DNA from: CAYQTO01 sp964420455
Lineage (GTDB): Bacteria; Sumerlaeota; Sumerlaeia; SLMS01
DNA length: 22,143 nucleotides
Direction: 5' to 3'
Assembly: GCA_964420455.1 (NCBI GenBank)
Contig: CAYQTO010000043.1
Coordinates: 1 to 22,143, forward strand
Shown piece after piece: positions 1 to 8,895 of the stretch. The position numbers and the translations under genes were made by a program. The notes below the pieces were generated by a model, which searched no databases, was not told where the DNA came from, and saw only the letters and a program-made list of their open reading frames with translations. Positions within the stretch are counted from its first letter, which is position 1, and each line of letters starts with the position of its first letter.

Positions 1-2
1 AC

Positions 3-842
3 AAATACAGAAAACGAATTGCCCCTGGAGAATTTGAGGATGCATGGCACCGGTTGACGCCGCGGACGCGGGCGGTGGTCCCGATGCCGTACGGTGGTTT
101 CCCCCCGGCAATGGAGGCGTTGACGGCGTTGTGCCGCGAGCAGGGCCTGCTGCTGATCGAGGACGCCTGCCACGCGCCGCTCGCCCGGGTTGGCGGGCAC
201 CTGATTGGGACCTTCGGGGTCGCGGCCACGTGGAGCTTCTTCGGGAACAAGAACATGACCACCGGCGAGGGGGGCATGATCACGACGGGGGACGAGGCTC
301 TGGCGGAGGAGTGCCGGCTGCTGCGGAGCCACGGCATGACACGTTCCACATGGGAGCGGGCCCGGGGGGCGGCCCACGACTATGATGTGGTGGCGACGGG
401 GCAGAACGCGCGGATGGACGAGATGCGGGCGGCGATCGGGCGTGTGCAGCTGGGAAAGCTTGTCGGGGCGACGGAGGCCCGGCGCGAGGCAGCGGGACAC
501 CTCCGCCAGGCGATCGAGAGGCGCGCCATCCCGGGGCTGCGGATCCCCTTTCGCGACCACCGGGGCACGGCGGCCCACCATCTGTTCGTGGTTCTGCTGC
601 CCGGGGGGGCCGACCGTTCAACAGTGCGCGAGCGGCTCGCGGCGGACGGCATCCAGACGTCGGTGCACTACCCGTCGCTGGACCGCTTTACGGCCACAAA
701 GCCGCCCGAGGACTCCGGTGCGGCGGCGCTCCCGGTTACCCGCGCCGTGGAAAAGCGACTCCTGACCTTGCCCCTCTTTCCCGGGCTCGACCCGATGGTG
801 GCTGATCGCATCGCCACCTCTCTGGAGAAAGCCCTCGCGTGA
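3..842 (+). CDS. DegT/DnrJ/EryC1-family PLP-dependent aminotransferase, 3' part only
   Basis: The reading frame is open to the left edge, so the gene is cut at its 5' end; about 279 codons are visible and roughly 100 residues are missing compared with the usual 370-400. The family is recognised from TPRTRAVVPMPYGG, the EDACHAP motif (cofactor-binding Asp region) and FGNKNMTTGEGG, whose Lys is the expected Schiff-base lysine for pyridoxal phosphate. The C-terminal part has the family-typical GIQTSVHYPSL and LTLPLFPGLD. Such enzymes aminate keto-sugar nucleotides for cell-surface glycans or antibiotics; the sugar cannot be told from this part. The stop overlaps the GTG of the following glycosyltransferase (GTGA), so the two are probably cotranslated. 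The first 47 bases are unusually AT-rich with atypical codons (see findings). Family assignment is firm, substrate unknown. Confidence 0.93.
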   Translation, partial: KYRKRIAPGEFEDAWHRLTPRTRAVVPMPYGGFPPAMEALTALCREQGLLLIEDACHAPLARVGGHLIGTFGVAATWSFFGNKNMTTGEGGMITTGDEALAEECRLLRSHGMTRSTWERARGAAHDYDVVATGQNARMDEMRAAIGRVQLGKLVGATEARREAAGHLRQAIERRAIPGLRIPFRDHRGTAAHHLFVVLLPGGADRSTVRERLAADGIQTSVHYPSLDRFTATKPPEDSGAAALPVTRAVEKRLLTLPLFPGLDPMVADRIATSLEKALA

Positions 843-1729
843 CGGCCCCGCGAAAACGTGTTCCCGTCTCCGTGCTCGTTCCGACCAAGAACGAGGAGTC
901 AAATCTCCACGAGTGCCTGGGCTCGCTCCGGTGGGCGGACGAGGTGGTCCTGGTGGATTCGGGCAGCACGGACCGCACGGCGGAGATCGCGGCGGAGTAC
1001 GGCGCCCGCGTGGTCGACTTTGCCTGGAACGGGCGCTTTCCCAAGAAGAAGAACTGGGCGCTGGAGAACGTGGACTGGCGCCACGACTGGGTGCTGATCG
1101 TGGACGCGGACGAGCGCATCCCCCCCCGGCTCGCGCGAGAGATCGCCCGCGCCATCCGCTCCGGCGAATTCGACGGCTACTACCTCAATCGCTGCTTTCG
1201 CTTCATGGACGGCTGGCTGCGGCATTGCGGCTATTACCCGAGCTGGAACCTGAGGCTCTTTCGCCACCGGCTTGGGCGCTACGAGCGTATAGACGTTGGG
1301 GAGGAGGCGCGATCGGGCGACAACGAGGTGCACGAGCACGTGCTTCTCGAGGGTGGGCGCGCCGGATACCTGAAGCACGACATGATCCACGATGCGTACC
1401 CGACGATCGATGTGTGGGTGGAGAAGCACAACCGCTACTCGAACTGGGAGGCGGTGATGGCGCTGCGGGAGGAGGGGGGCGGGCTGGCGGCGTCGCCCTT
1501 CGGGGGTCCGCTCGAGCGGCGGCGCTGGATCCGGCGCCAGGCGCTCCGTCTGCCCTTCCGGCCGATGCTGCGCTTTCTCTACCACTACGTCGTGCGCCAG
1601 GGATTTCGTGATGGCTATCGCGGGTACGTGTTCTGCAGGCTGATGGCGATGTACGAGTTCTGGAACGTGGCGAAGGCAAACGAAAAGCGGCGGTTGGCGC
1701 GTGGTCCGCATCCTGCCGCTGGATCGTGA
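839..1729 (+). CDS. Family 2 glycosyltransferase (LPS core/exopolysaccharide WaaE/LgtF-like)
   Basis: A 296-residue GT-A type glycosyltransferase. It starts with the GT2 strand VSVLVPTKNEE, followed by VDSGSTDRT (nucleotide binding) and the DXD-type metal site VDADE at residues 88-92. The block FPKKKNWALEN and the later NLRLFRH are typical of the WaaE/LgtF-like subgroup that adds a hexose to lipopolysaccharide core or exopolysaccharide precursors. No convincing membrane segment is visible, so it probably acts at the cytoplasmic face of the inner membrane. The GTG start overlaps the aminotransferase stop and has a GGAG about 11 bases upstream; the shared overlap suggests both act on the same surface glycan. 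Donor and acceptor sugars cannot be deduced. One copy of the TATAGAC word lies at codons 150-152. Confidence 0.9.
   Translation: MTAPRKRVPVSVLVPTKNEESNLHECLGSLRWADEVVLVDSGSTDRTAEIAAEYGARVVDFAWNGRFPKKKNWALENVDWRHDWVLIVDADERIPPRLAREIARAIRSGEFDGYYLNRCFRFMDGWLRHCGYYPSWNLRLFRHRLGRYERIDVGEEARSGDNEVHEHVLLEGGRAGYLKHDMIHDAYPTIDVWVEKHNRYSNWEAVMALREEGGGLAASPFGGPLERRRWIRRQALRLPFRPMLRFLYHYVVRQGFRDGYRGYVFCRLMAMYEFWNVAKANEKRRLARGPHPAAGS
1288..1294 (+). repeat. TATAGAC word, copy 1
   Basis: GCG-TATAGAC-GTT inside the glycosyltransferase gene, read sense as Arg-Ile-Asp with the rare codon ATA. Confidence 0.85.
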
Positions 1730-1758
1730 TTCCCCTCCCGAGCACGAGGATTCCCCCG

Positions 1759-3258
<1,500 letters not shown>

Positions 3259-3277
3259 GGGCGGCCTCTCTCGCGGA

Positions 3278-4474
3278 TCAGACCATCTCGGGGGTCGGGG
3301 TCGCGATGACGGAGACGTGGGCGCCCGGCGCCGGGTGGGTTGTATAGACAGTCAGGGCGCGCCCGAATTCCGCGGCATAACGATCGGCCATGGTTCCAGA
3401 AAGAGCCGGGATGGCCCGCTCCTCGGCGAGGGCAACGGCACTTCCTCCGAACCCGGCGCCAGTCATCCGGCAGCCATGGACGCCGTCGATCTGCATGGCG
3501 TGCTCGACGATCCAGTCGAGCTCCGGGCAACTGACCTGGTAGTCGTCGCGGAGGCTGGCGTGGGACTGGAGGAGGCGCCGGCCGGCGCGGGTCCAGTCGC
3601 CCTCCTGAATGGCGTCGGCGAAATCGTGGACCCGGCCGTTTTCCGTGATGGCGTGGCGGGCGCGCCGTGCGACGATGGGATCGAGCGAGGAGGCGTGGCG
3701 TTCGAGCATGTCGGCGGGCACGTGGCGGAGCGTTGGGAAGTCTTCTCCCCCGGCGGTGCGGAGGGCCGAGAGGGCGACGGTGCATTCGGCGCGGCGTTGG
3801 TTGTATTCGGAATCGACGAGGCCACGCTGGCGCCCGGAATCGAGAATGACGACCGTCGGGGCGTCTTCGGCAAACCTGATGTAGTCGGCCTGGAGGGAAT
3901 GGCAGTCGAGCTGCAGGGCGCGGCCGATGCGGGCATTGGCGGAGATGAACTGGTCCATGATGCCGCATTGCATGCCAACGCAGGGGCCGTTTTCCGCGTC
4001 CTGGGCGAGAAGGGCAAGGGTCCGGCCGTCCATGCCGGCGGCGACCATGGCATCGAGGAGGGCGGCGGTGGCGACCTCGAGCGCGGCCGAGGACGACAGC
4101 CCGGCGCCCAGGGGCACGTCGCCATCGATCACCGCGGTGAGCGACGGCAGCGTATATCCACGGAGCTGGAATTCCCGCATGACGCCGAGGACGTAGCTGG
4201 CCCAGGTGCCCGGGAGGGGAACGACGCCCTCGTAGCTGAGGGGGATCTCGACGGTCTCATCGAACTGGACACTGTATATACGAACGGTGGACTCGCGGGT
4301 TTCCGCGGCGGCGATGGCCACATCGCGATCGATGGCGATGGGAAGGACAAAGCCGCCGTTGTAGTCGGTGTGTTCGCCGATCAGGTTCACGCGGCCCGGT
4401 GCCCGGGCGAGCAGTTGGGCCTCGTGGCCGAATCGTTTGCGGTAGGTGCGGAGGATGGTCCGTTCGTCAATCAC
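3278..4474 (-). CDS. galK: Galactokinase
   Basis: A 398-residue GHMP-superfamily kinase that phosphorylates galactose to galactose-1-phosphate in the Leloir pathway. The galactokinase signature GRVNLIGEHTDYNGG lies at residues 27-41, the ATP-binding PLGAGLSSSAA at 121-131, the catalytic-Asp segment CGIMDQFIS around 170-178 and the C-terminal GHMP motif RMTGAGFGGS near residues 345-355. The start is the GTG at 4474, which overlaps the galT stop (GTGA) and has a GGGAGG seven bases upstream; this gives normal family length. galT directly upstream, with overlapping codons, supports coupled translation. The gene converges on cysS and no hairpin terminator is seen between them. A TATAGAC word lies antisense at codons 376-378. 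Confidence 0.97.
   Translation of the reverse strand: MIDERTILRTYRKRFGHEAQLLARAPGRVNLIGEHTDYNGGFVLPIAIDRDVAIAAAETRESTVRIYSVQFDETVEIPLSYEGVVPLPGTWASYVLGVMREFQLRGYTLPSLTAVIDGDVPLGAGLSSSAALEVATAALLDAMVAAGMDGRTLALLAQDAENGPCVGMQCGIMDQFISANARIGRALQLDCHSLQADYIRFAEDAPTVVILDSGRQRGLVDSEYNQRRAECTVALSALRTAGGEDFPTLRHVPADMLERHASSLDPIVARRARHAITENGRVHDFADAIQEGDWTRAGRRLLQSHASLRDDYQVSCPELDWIVEHAMQIDGVHGCRMTGAGFGGSAVALAEERAIPALSGTMADRYAAEFGRALTVYTTHPAPGAHVSVIATPTPEMV
3343..3349 (+). repeat. TATAGAC word, copy 3
   Basis: TTG-TATAGAC-AGT, antisense in galK, where it encodes Val-Tyr-Thr (GTC TAT ACA). Confidence 0.85.
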
Positions 4475-5502
4475 GAGGGGGCCTCCCGGTGCATTTGGCG
4501 GAGCCGCGCCGCGGCGGCCTCCGGCGTCAGGTCGCGCTGCGGTTCCGCGAGCATCTCGAAGCCGACCATGAACTTTCGCACGGTGGCGGACCGGAGGAGG
4601 GGCGGATAGAAGTGGAGGTGCAGGTGCCAGTGGCCGGCGGATTCGCTGCCTGCGGGGGCCTGGTGGATCCCCATGGTGTAGGGGAAGGAGGTGTTGAAGA
4701 GGCGGTCGTAGAGGCGGGTGAGTTGACCGACGATGCGGGCGAGGCCATCGGCCTCGGTGTCGCGGAGTTCCGTGAGGCGGGCGACCGGTCGCTCCGGGAT
4801 GAGGAGGGTTTCGAAGGGCCACCGGGCCCACCAGGGGACGAGGGCCATCCAGCCCGGAGCGGTAAGGACGAGTCGTTCGGCGGCGGCCTGCTCGCGCCGG
4901 GCGTAATCGGCGAGGAGGGTGCGGCCGTGCTCCGCGTGCCAGGCGCGCTGGCTGGCGTCTTCCCGGGCGATCTCGGTTGGGATCGCGCTGGTGGCCCAAA
5001 CCTGGCCGTGGGGATGCGGGTTGCTGCATCCCATCATGGCGCCCTTGTTCTCGAAGATCTGGACGGAGCGTATAGACGGCTTATCAAAGAGGTCTGTAGT
5101 CTGTTGGATCCACAGGTCGACGACGCGCCGGATGGCGGTGTCGTCCATGTGGGCGAGGGTGAGGTCATGGCGGGGGCTGAAGCAGAGGACGCGACAGATG
5201 CCGCGGACCGGTTCCCAGCGGAGGAGGGGGTCTTCCGCGGGGGCGTCGTCGAGGGGCTCGTCGAGGAGCGCGGCGAAGTCATTGTCGAAGACGAAGGTGT
5301 CTGTATAGACGGGGTTCTGCCGGCCATTTGCGCGGCGGTTTCCGGGACAGAGGTAGCAGTCCGGGTCGTGGGCGGGGCGCGTGTCGGGGGCGGTGTCCTC
5401 GGTGGCGCCCTGCCACGGGCGTTTCAGCCGGTGGGGGCTGACGAGGATCCACTCGTCGAGGAGGGGATTATGGCGGCGGTGGGGTTTCTCTTGGACAGAC
5501 AT
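4471..5502 (-). CDS. galT: Galactose-1-phosphate uridylyltransferase
   Basis: A 343-residue GalT of the HIT superfamily, exchanging UMP between UDP-glucose and galactose-1-phosphate. The active site NPHPHGQVW is at residues 161-169, with the second His (165) as the expected uridylylated nucleophile. The N-terminal zinc pair is seen as CYLC at 49-52, and the HNPLLDEWILVSPHR opening is typical of the family. ATG at 5502 is chosen because it gives that opening; the frame runs a little further to a TTG at 5538 but without family-like sequence. The ribosome-binding site is weak. galK follows with a GTGA overlap; the pseudokinase gene upstream is 53 bases away on the same strand. Neither galE nor galM is in the window. 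Two TATAGAC words lie antisense in this gene. Confidence 0.97.
   Translation of the reverse strand: MSVQEKPHRRHNPLLDEWILVSPHRLKRPWQGATEDTAPDTRPAHDPDCYLCPGNRRANGRQNPVYTDTFVFDNDFAALLDEPLDDAPAEDPLLRWEPVRGICRVLCFSPRHDLTLAHMDDTAIRRVVDLWIQQTTDLFDKPSIRSVQIFENKGAMMGCSNPHPHGQVWATSAIPTEIAREDASQRAWHAEHGRTLLADYARREQAAAERLVLTAPGWMALVPWWARWPFETLLIPERPVARLTELRDTEADGLARIVGQLTRLYDRLFNTSFPYTMGIHQAPAGSESAGHWHLHLHFYPPLLRSATVRKFMVGFEMLAEPQRDLTPEAAAARLRQMHREAPS
5071..5077 (+). repeat. TATAGAC word, copy 4
   Basis: GCG-TATAGAC-GGC, antisense in galT, where it encodes Ser-Ile with the rare pair TCT-ATA. Confidence 0.85.
5304..5310 (+). repeat. TATAGAC word, copy 5
   Basis: CTG-TATAGAC-GGG, antisense in galT, encoding Val65-Tyr66-Thr67. 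Confidence 0.85.
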
Positions 5503-5555
5503 GGCGCCCCATTGAGCATCGGGTTGCGGGAGTGACAACTAAAACCGCGTTTGTC

Positions 5556-6563
5556 TCAGGCGGCGGGGAACTCGGCGCGGGTGGCGAGGCGTGTGATGAT
5601 CTGGCGGGAGGCCTCGTGTTGGGGGGCGAGTTCGAGGAGGGGGCGGAAGGCGCGGCGCCCGAAGTCGCGCATCGAGGAGAAGCGGCTGGCGAAGTCGGGT
5701 TGGAGGGCTTTGGCGAGGGCCCTGGAGGCGATTTCGGGAAAGTCGGAAACGAGTTCATTGGCGGGAGGAGCGCCGGGTACCGGCGGGCGGCCGCAGGCAA
5801 TGTGGTAGGTCACCGCGGCGAGGGAGTACTGGTCCGAGTAGCCAGTGGCGAACCAGGCTTCGAGGATCTCGGGCGCGGCGTAGGGATGGAAGTCTTCAAG
5901 GAGGTCCTCGTCCTCGAGGGCGACCTGGCCCTGCTCGGCGCTGGCGGCGGAGAAGTCCACGAGCAGCACCTCGCCGGTGAGGGCGAGGAGGATACTTGCG
6001 GGGCGGATGTGCCGATGGAGGAAGCCGTTTGTGTGGAGGTATTCGAGGGCGTGGGCGACCGGACCCATGATCTCGCCGACTTCAAAGGGCTGGAGGACGG
6101 TCTTCTCAATCACCACCGACTTTAGTGTCCGGCCAGGCATGAAAGGTTGGATCTTGTAGAGGAATCCGGCCCCTTCGCCGGCATCGGTGAGGGGCATGAT
6201 GTTGGGGTGTCGGAGCTGGCGCAGGATGTGGACCTCGCGGGCAAACTGGGCGCGGCGGGGCTCCTCCTCCGTGGGGTAGACGCTGATGGCGACGGGGCGA
6301 CCGTCCTCGGCCCGGTACCCGAAATAGAGGAAGCCGTGGGGGATCGGGGTCAGGTAGCCCATGAGCCGGAAGCCGGGGATCTCGATCCGGCGGGCAAGGG
6401 CCTGCGCCTCCGCCGTCTTCTTGATGTTCAGGTGGGAGTAATCGGTGAGGAAGCGGATGCCACACACGTCGCAGGCGGAAGTCATTCCGCTGTCTACGCC
6501 CGCGAGGCGATCGGGGATCTCGAGACGCGTCTTCAGGCAGGGACAGATAACCATCGAGGACAT
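5556..6563 (-). CDS. Zinc-ribbon plus protein-kinase-fold protein, probable pseudokinase
   Basis: A 335-residue protein beginning with a short Cys-rich segment (C7-x-C9 ... C31-x-x-C34), likely a small zinc ribbon, followed by a Ser/Thr-kinase fold at about 64-310. Kinase landmarks are present but degenerate: the VAIK lysine is Ser94 (VAISVY), the HRD loop reads HRHIRPAS (catalytic Asp replaced by His185, the usual Lys by Arg, the Asn by Ser190) and DFG is DFS (Asp203 kept). The APE motif (230-232) and the helix-F Asp (SDQYSL) remain. Without the catalytic Lys and Asp it should be a scaffold or nucleotide sensor, not an active kinase; this is inferred from known pseudokinase rules. ATG at 6563 has AGGGAGG eight bases upstream. 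No membrane segment is seen. It lies 53 bases upstream of galT and may share its transcript. Confidence 0.85.
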   Translation of the reverse strand: MSSMVICPCLKTRLEIPDRLAGVDSGMTSACDVCGIRFLTDYSHLNIKKTAEAQALARRIEIPGFRLMGYLTPIPHGFLYFGYRAEDGRPVAISVYPTEEEPRRAQFAREVHILRQLRHPNIMPLTDAGEGAGFLYKIQPFMPGRTLKSVVIEKTVLQPFEVGEIMGPVAHALEYLHTNGFLHRHIRPASILLALTGEVLLVDFSAASAEQGQVALEDEDLLEDFHPYAAPEILEAWFATGYSDQYSLAAVTYHIACGRPPVPGAPPANELVSDFPEIASRALAKALQPDFASRFSSMRDFGRRAFRPLLELAPQHEASRQIITRLATRAEFPAA

Positions 6564-6643
6564 AACCGGGGCCTCCCTGAGAGGAACCCCGATAAGCGGC
6601 CGCGCATGCGCTCCCTGCAACGGGAAGGAAGGGCGGTAACCGA

Positions 6644-6649
6644 AATGTC
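6644..6649 (-). promoter_or_regulatory. Possible -35 element TTGACA upstream of the pseudokinase-galT-galK genes
   Basis: A perfect TTGACA lies in the 99-base gap before the pseudokinase gene, about 80 bases from its ATG. No convincing -10 box follows at 16-18 bases, so this is only a candidate. Similar TTGA boxes sit at comparable distances before other genes (see findings). Confidence 0.3.
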
Positions 6650-6662
6650 AAGGGGGGCCGCG

Positions 6663-6986
6663 TCAGCGGGCGAAGAGCGTCCGCCCGTCTTCGGTCTTGA
6701 GGACGCGGGTGCGTGCGCCGTCCTCGCTTTCGTAGAACCAGGCGTTGGTGCCGGGCTCGAGGACGGCGAGGACGTCGGTTTGGGCGGGGTCGGCCTCGAA
6801 GAACTGTATGGACCAGGGGCCCGGGGGGTCGAGGAACTCGAAGGCGACGCGGACGAGGTCCGGCCGGGGGGCGTCCTCGGGGTCGGCCACCTGCGAGTGG
6901 ACGCGGATGCGGCGGGGGGCTCCCTCGCGGAGGAGTTTTTCCGCCCGAAGGCGCCGGCGCCTGCCAAATCCCGGAAGGCGGATCAG
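6663..6986 (-). CDS. Small ORF of unknown function, start uncertain
   Basis: I do not recognise this protein. The frame ends with a TGA at 6665-6663 and its last 80 or so residues look like real protein: beta-strand-like RIRVHSQV, VRVAFEFLD and WSIQFFEAD, then NAWFYESEDGARTRVLKTEDGR. No ATG or TTG fits. One option is a CTG at 6986 that overlaps the stop of the radical SAM gene (CTGA), giving 107 residues with a basic N-terminus; another is a GTG at 6890, giving 75 residues without a ribosome-binding site. It could also be the 3' remnant of a longer gene whose 5' part has been lost. No signal peptide or membrane segment is visible. The position directly behind the radical SAM gene suggests cotranscription. 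Confidence 0.5.
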   Translation of the reverse strand: MIRLPGFGRRRRLRAEKLLREGAPRRIRVHSQVADPEDAPRPDLVRVAFEFLDPPGPWSIQFFEADPAQTDVLAVLEPGTNAWFYESEDGARTRVLKTEDGRTLFAR

Positions 6987-8464
6987 AAGCTGGCGGCCTT
7001 GTCGACGAGTTGGCCCGAGCCCCGCCCGCCCAGCAGGTTTTGCTTCAGGTCGCGCACCTTGGTTGCCCAGCGCACCAGCCGCGATCCCTTGAGCGTTTCC
7101 AGCTCGCTCTGGAGGGAGACGATCTGCTGCCACTTCAGGTGCTCGTTCCAGGACATGCGCCGCATCTGGCCGACGTAGTTGATTTCCTTCGCGAGGTAGT
7201 GGAACTTCGTCCAGAAGTCCCAGAACTCCTGGCGGGTGACCTTCTCGCCCATGAAGGGGAACACGTCCCAATCGAAGGTTTCATAACTGGTGGCGAGGCG
7301 CTTCCACTCCATGTCCTCGCTGACGAGGCCCTTCATCTTGGCGTAGTTCCAGATGGGAGTTCCTGGGAGGGCCTGAAGCGGGCCGACGGAGCAGGTGTCG
7401 AGCTTGTCCTTGTTGTGGAGGGCGAACTGGTAGCTTTCCTCCATCATCTCGAGGGTTTCCGGTGGCGACCCGATGATGAAGTTGGCGCCGACGCCGACGC
7501 CGACGTTGTGGAGCCAGTCGACCGCCCGCTGGTTCACCTCGGGGGTCACGCGGGTCTTGGTCAGGAACTTGAGGATTTGCTCGGAGTTGGACTCGAGGCC
7601 GAAGTCGATCTTGAGGAAATTGAGGTCGGCGAATTCCTCGGCCATCTTTTCGGTGACGAGGTCGACGCGGGCGTAGGCGCGAAAGCGGATGCCCTTGTGG
7701 ATGCCGCGTTCGCGGAAGATTTTCACGACCTCGCGCCAACGGCCGATGTGGCCCACGAAAAGGTCGTCGAAGAAGTGGATCTCCTGCGGGTTGTAGCGTT
7801 CGCGGAGCCACTCGATCTCGCGGACCACATACTCGGGCGAGAAGAACCGGAATCGCTTCCAGTGGAGGGAACTCGAACAGAAGGCGCACTTGTAGGGGCA
7901 CCCGCGGCTCGTGACCATGTGGACGGTTTCCCAGTTGGGGACCTTCCAGCCATGGTCGATCAGTTCGCGGTCGGGATACGGCATCGTGTCGAGGTCGCGA
8001 ATCAGTTCCTGGCCCGGGGTCATGGCGACCCGGCCGTCCTCGTGGTAGCAGACCCCCTTGAGCTTCTTGAAATCCTCGGGGCCCGGGTTGGACACCTCGT
8101 TGTACAGGTGGCAGATGGACTCGAGGGTCTGCTCGCCCTCGCCGACCACCCCGAGCGTATAGACGTCCGGCAGGGCATGGGGGAGGCTGGTGATGTGCAT
8201 CCCGCCGAGGATCACCGGCTTGCCGGTTTCCTCCTTGATGCGGCGGGCCATGTCGGTCGCGTGGTCGAAATTCTCGGTGGTGCTGGAAACCGCCACGATG
8301 TCGGGCTTTGCCGCGATGAGTTCCTCCGCCGTATGGTGGAAGCTTGTCTCCACGAACCAGCACTGCTGCTTAACGTAGGCGGACAGGTAGCCGATGCCAA
8401 GGGGGGGCAGGCTGACCTGGTAGGGGCTTTCGGGGTCGTAGGCGGTGATAAAGGCGACGTGCAT
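6983..8464 (-). CDS. B12-binding-domain radical SAM protein
   Basis: A 493-residue protein with an N-terminal cobalamin-binding-type Rossmann domain (about 1-125: PPLGIGYLSAYV, ILGGMHIT at 85-92, VVGEGE at 106-111) and a radical SAM domain carrying the 4Fe-4S motif GCPYKCAFC (Cys189, Cys193, Cys196). The His-on motif DxHxxG of classical B12 proteins is not evident, as is common in this class. Such enzymes methylate or rearrange unreactive carbons in cofactors, lipids and natural products; the substrate is unknown. The C-terminal 100 residues are rich in aromatic and charged residues (FWDFWTKFHYLAKEIN). ATG at 8464 is chosen because the homologous start of the Rossmann strand (HVAFITAY) follows directly; upstream in-frame sequence looks non-coding. 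The ribosome-binding site is weak. One TATAGAC word lies antisense at codons 101-103. Confidence 0.92.
   Translation of the reverse strand: MHVAFITAYDPESPYQVSLPPLGIGYLSAYVKQQCWFVETSFHHTAEELIAAKPDIVAVSSTTENFDHATDMARRIKEETGKPVILGGMHITSLPHALPDVYTLGVVGEGEQTLESICHLYNEVSNPGPEDFKKLKGVCYHEDGRVAMTPGQELIRDLDTMPYPDRELIDHGWKVPNWETVHMVTSRGCPYKCAFCSSSLHWKRFRFFSPEYVVREIEWLRERYNPQEIHFFDDLFVGHIGRWREVVKIFRERGIHKGIRFRAYARVDLVTEKMAEEFADLNFLKIDFGLESNSEQILKFLTKTRVTPEVNQRAVDWLHNVGVGVGANFIIGSPPETLEMMEESYQFALHNKDKLDTCSVGPLQALPGTPIWNYAKMKGLVSEDMEWKRLATSYETFDWDVFPFMGEKVTRQEFWDFWTKFHYLAKEINYVGQMRRMSWNEHLKWQQIVSLQSELETLKGSRLVRWATKVRDLKQNLLGGRGSGQLVDKAASF
8158..8164 (+). repeat. TATAGAC word, copy 6
   Basis: GCG-TATAGAC-GTC, antisense in the B12-binding radical SAM gene, encoding Val-Tyr-Thr. 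Confidence 0.85.
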
Positions 8465-8735
8465 GGTCGTATGGGCCGCTTTTTCCAGTCGGGGGCGTGG
8501 TGAACGCTTTGATTCAGGGCACTTGCGGGATGGCGATGGGATGCAACGATCGCGCCGATTGGAAGGGTGCTGCGGCCGGAGGTGGCCGTCAAGGGGGAGG
8601 AATGGGGGAGGGAGAGGTTGGCGGTTCCGGGCGCCGCCAAGGCGGGGGAACTGCGGAGCCAGTGCAGGCCGCCCGCCGTGCTTGATTCCGGTTGCCAAGG
8701 GGTCCCGCTTGGGGTGTCTTCATCGGCCCTGCCGT

Positions 8736-8812
8736 GGGCGGTTAGCTCAGTTGGTTAGAGCGCTGGCCTCACATGCCAGAGGTCACAGGTTCGAATCCTG
8801 TACCGCCCACCA
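8736..8812 (+). tRNA. tRNA-Val, anticodon CAC
   Basis: A complete cloverleaf can be drawn by hand: acceptor stem GGGCGGT/ACCGCCC, D arm GCTC...GAGC, anticodon stem CTGGC/GCCAG with loop CTCACAT (anticodon CAC, reading GTG), a five-base variable loop, and T arm ACAGG-TTCGAAT-CCTGT. The 3' CCA is encoded. A TTGATT at 8682-8687 could be part of its promoter, but no clear -10 is seen. The gene lies in the gap between the leftward radical SAM gene and the rightward xdhC-type gene; the 271 bases from 8465 to 8735 hold no other feature I can support. Confidence 0.98.
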
Positions 8813-8895
8813 CGGCCCCTTGCCCTCCCCACCGCGCTTGATCCCCGGTCCGGGCCGTGCTCCGGTTCGCAACGGGCGTGTGCGAGGCCCGGCGG

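Noticed and set aside
3259..3277. Terminator between the converging cysS and galK genes
   Set aside because: Only 19 bases separate the stops and no hairpin with a T-run is visible.
8811..8859. 8-bp inverted repeat CACGGCCC/GGGCCGTG after the tRNA as a terminator
   Set aside because: The loop is 33 bases and there is no T-run; such a match is easily found by chance in GC-rich sequence.
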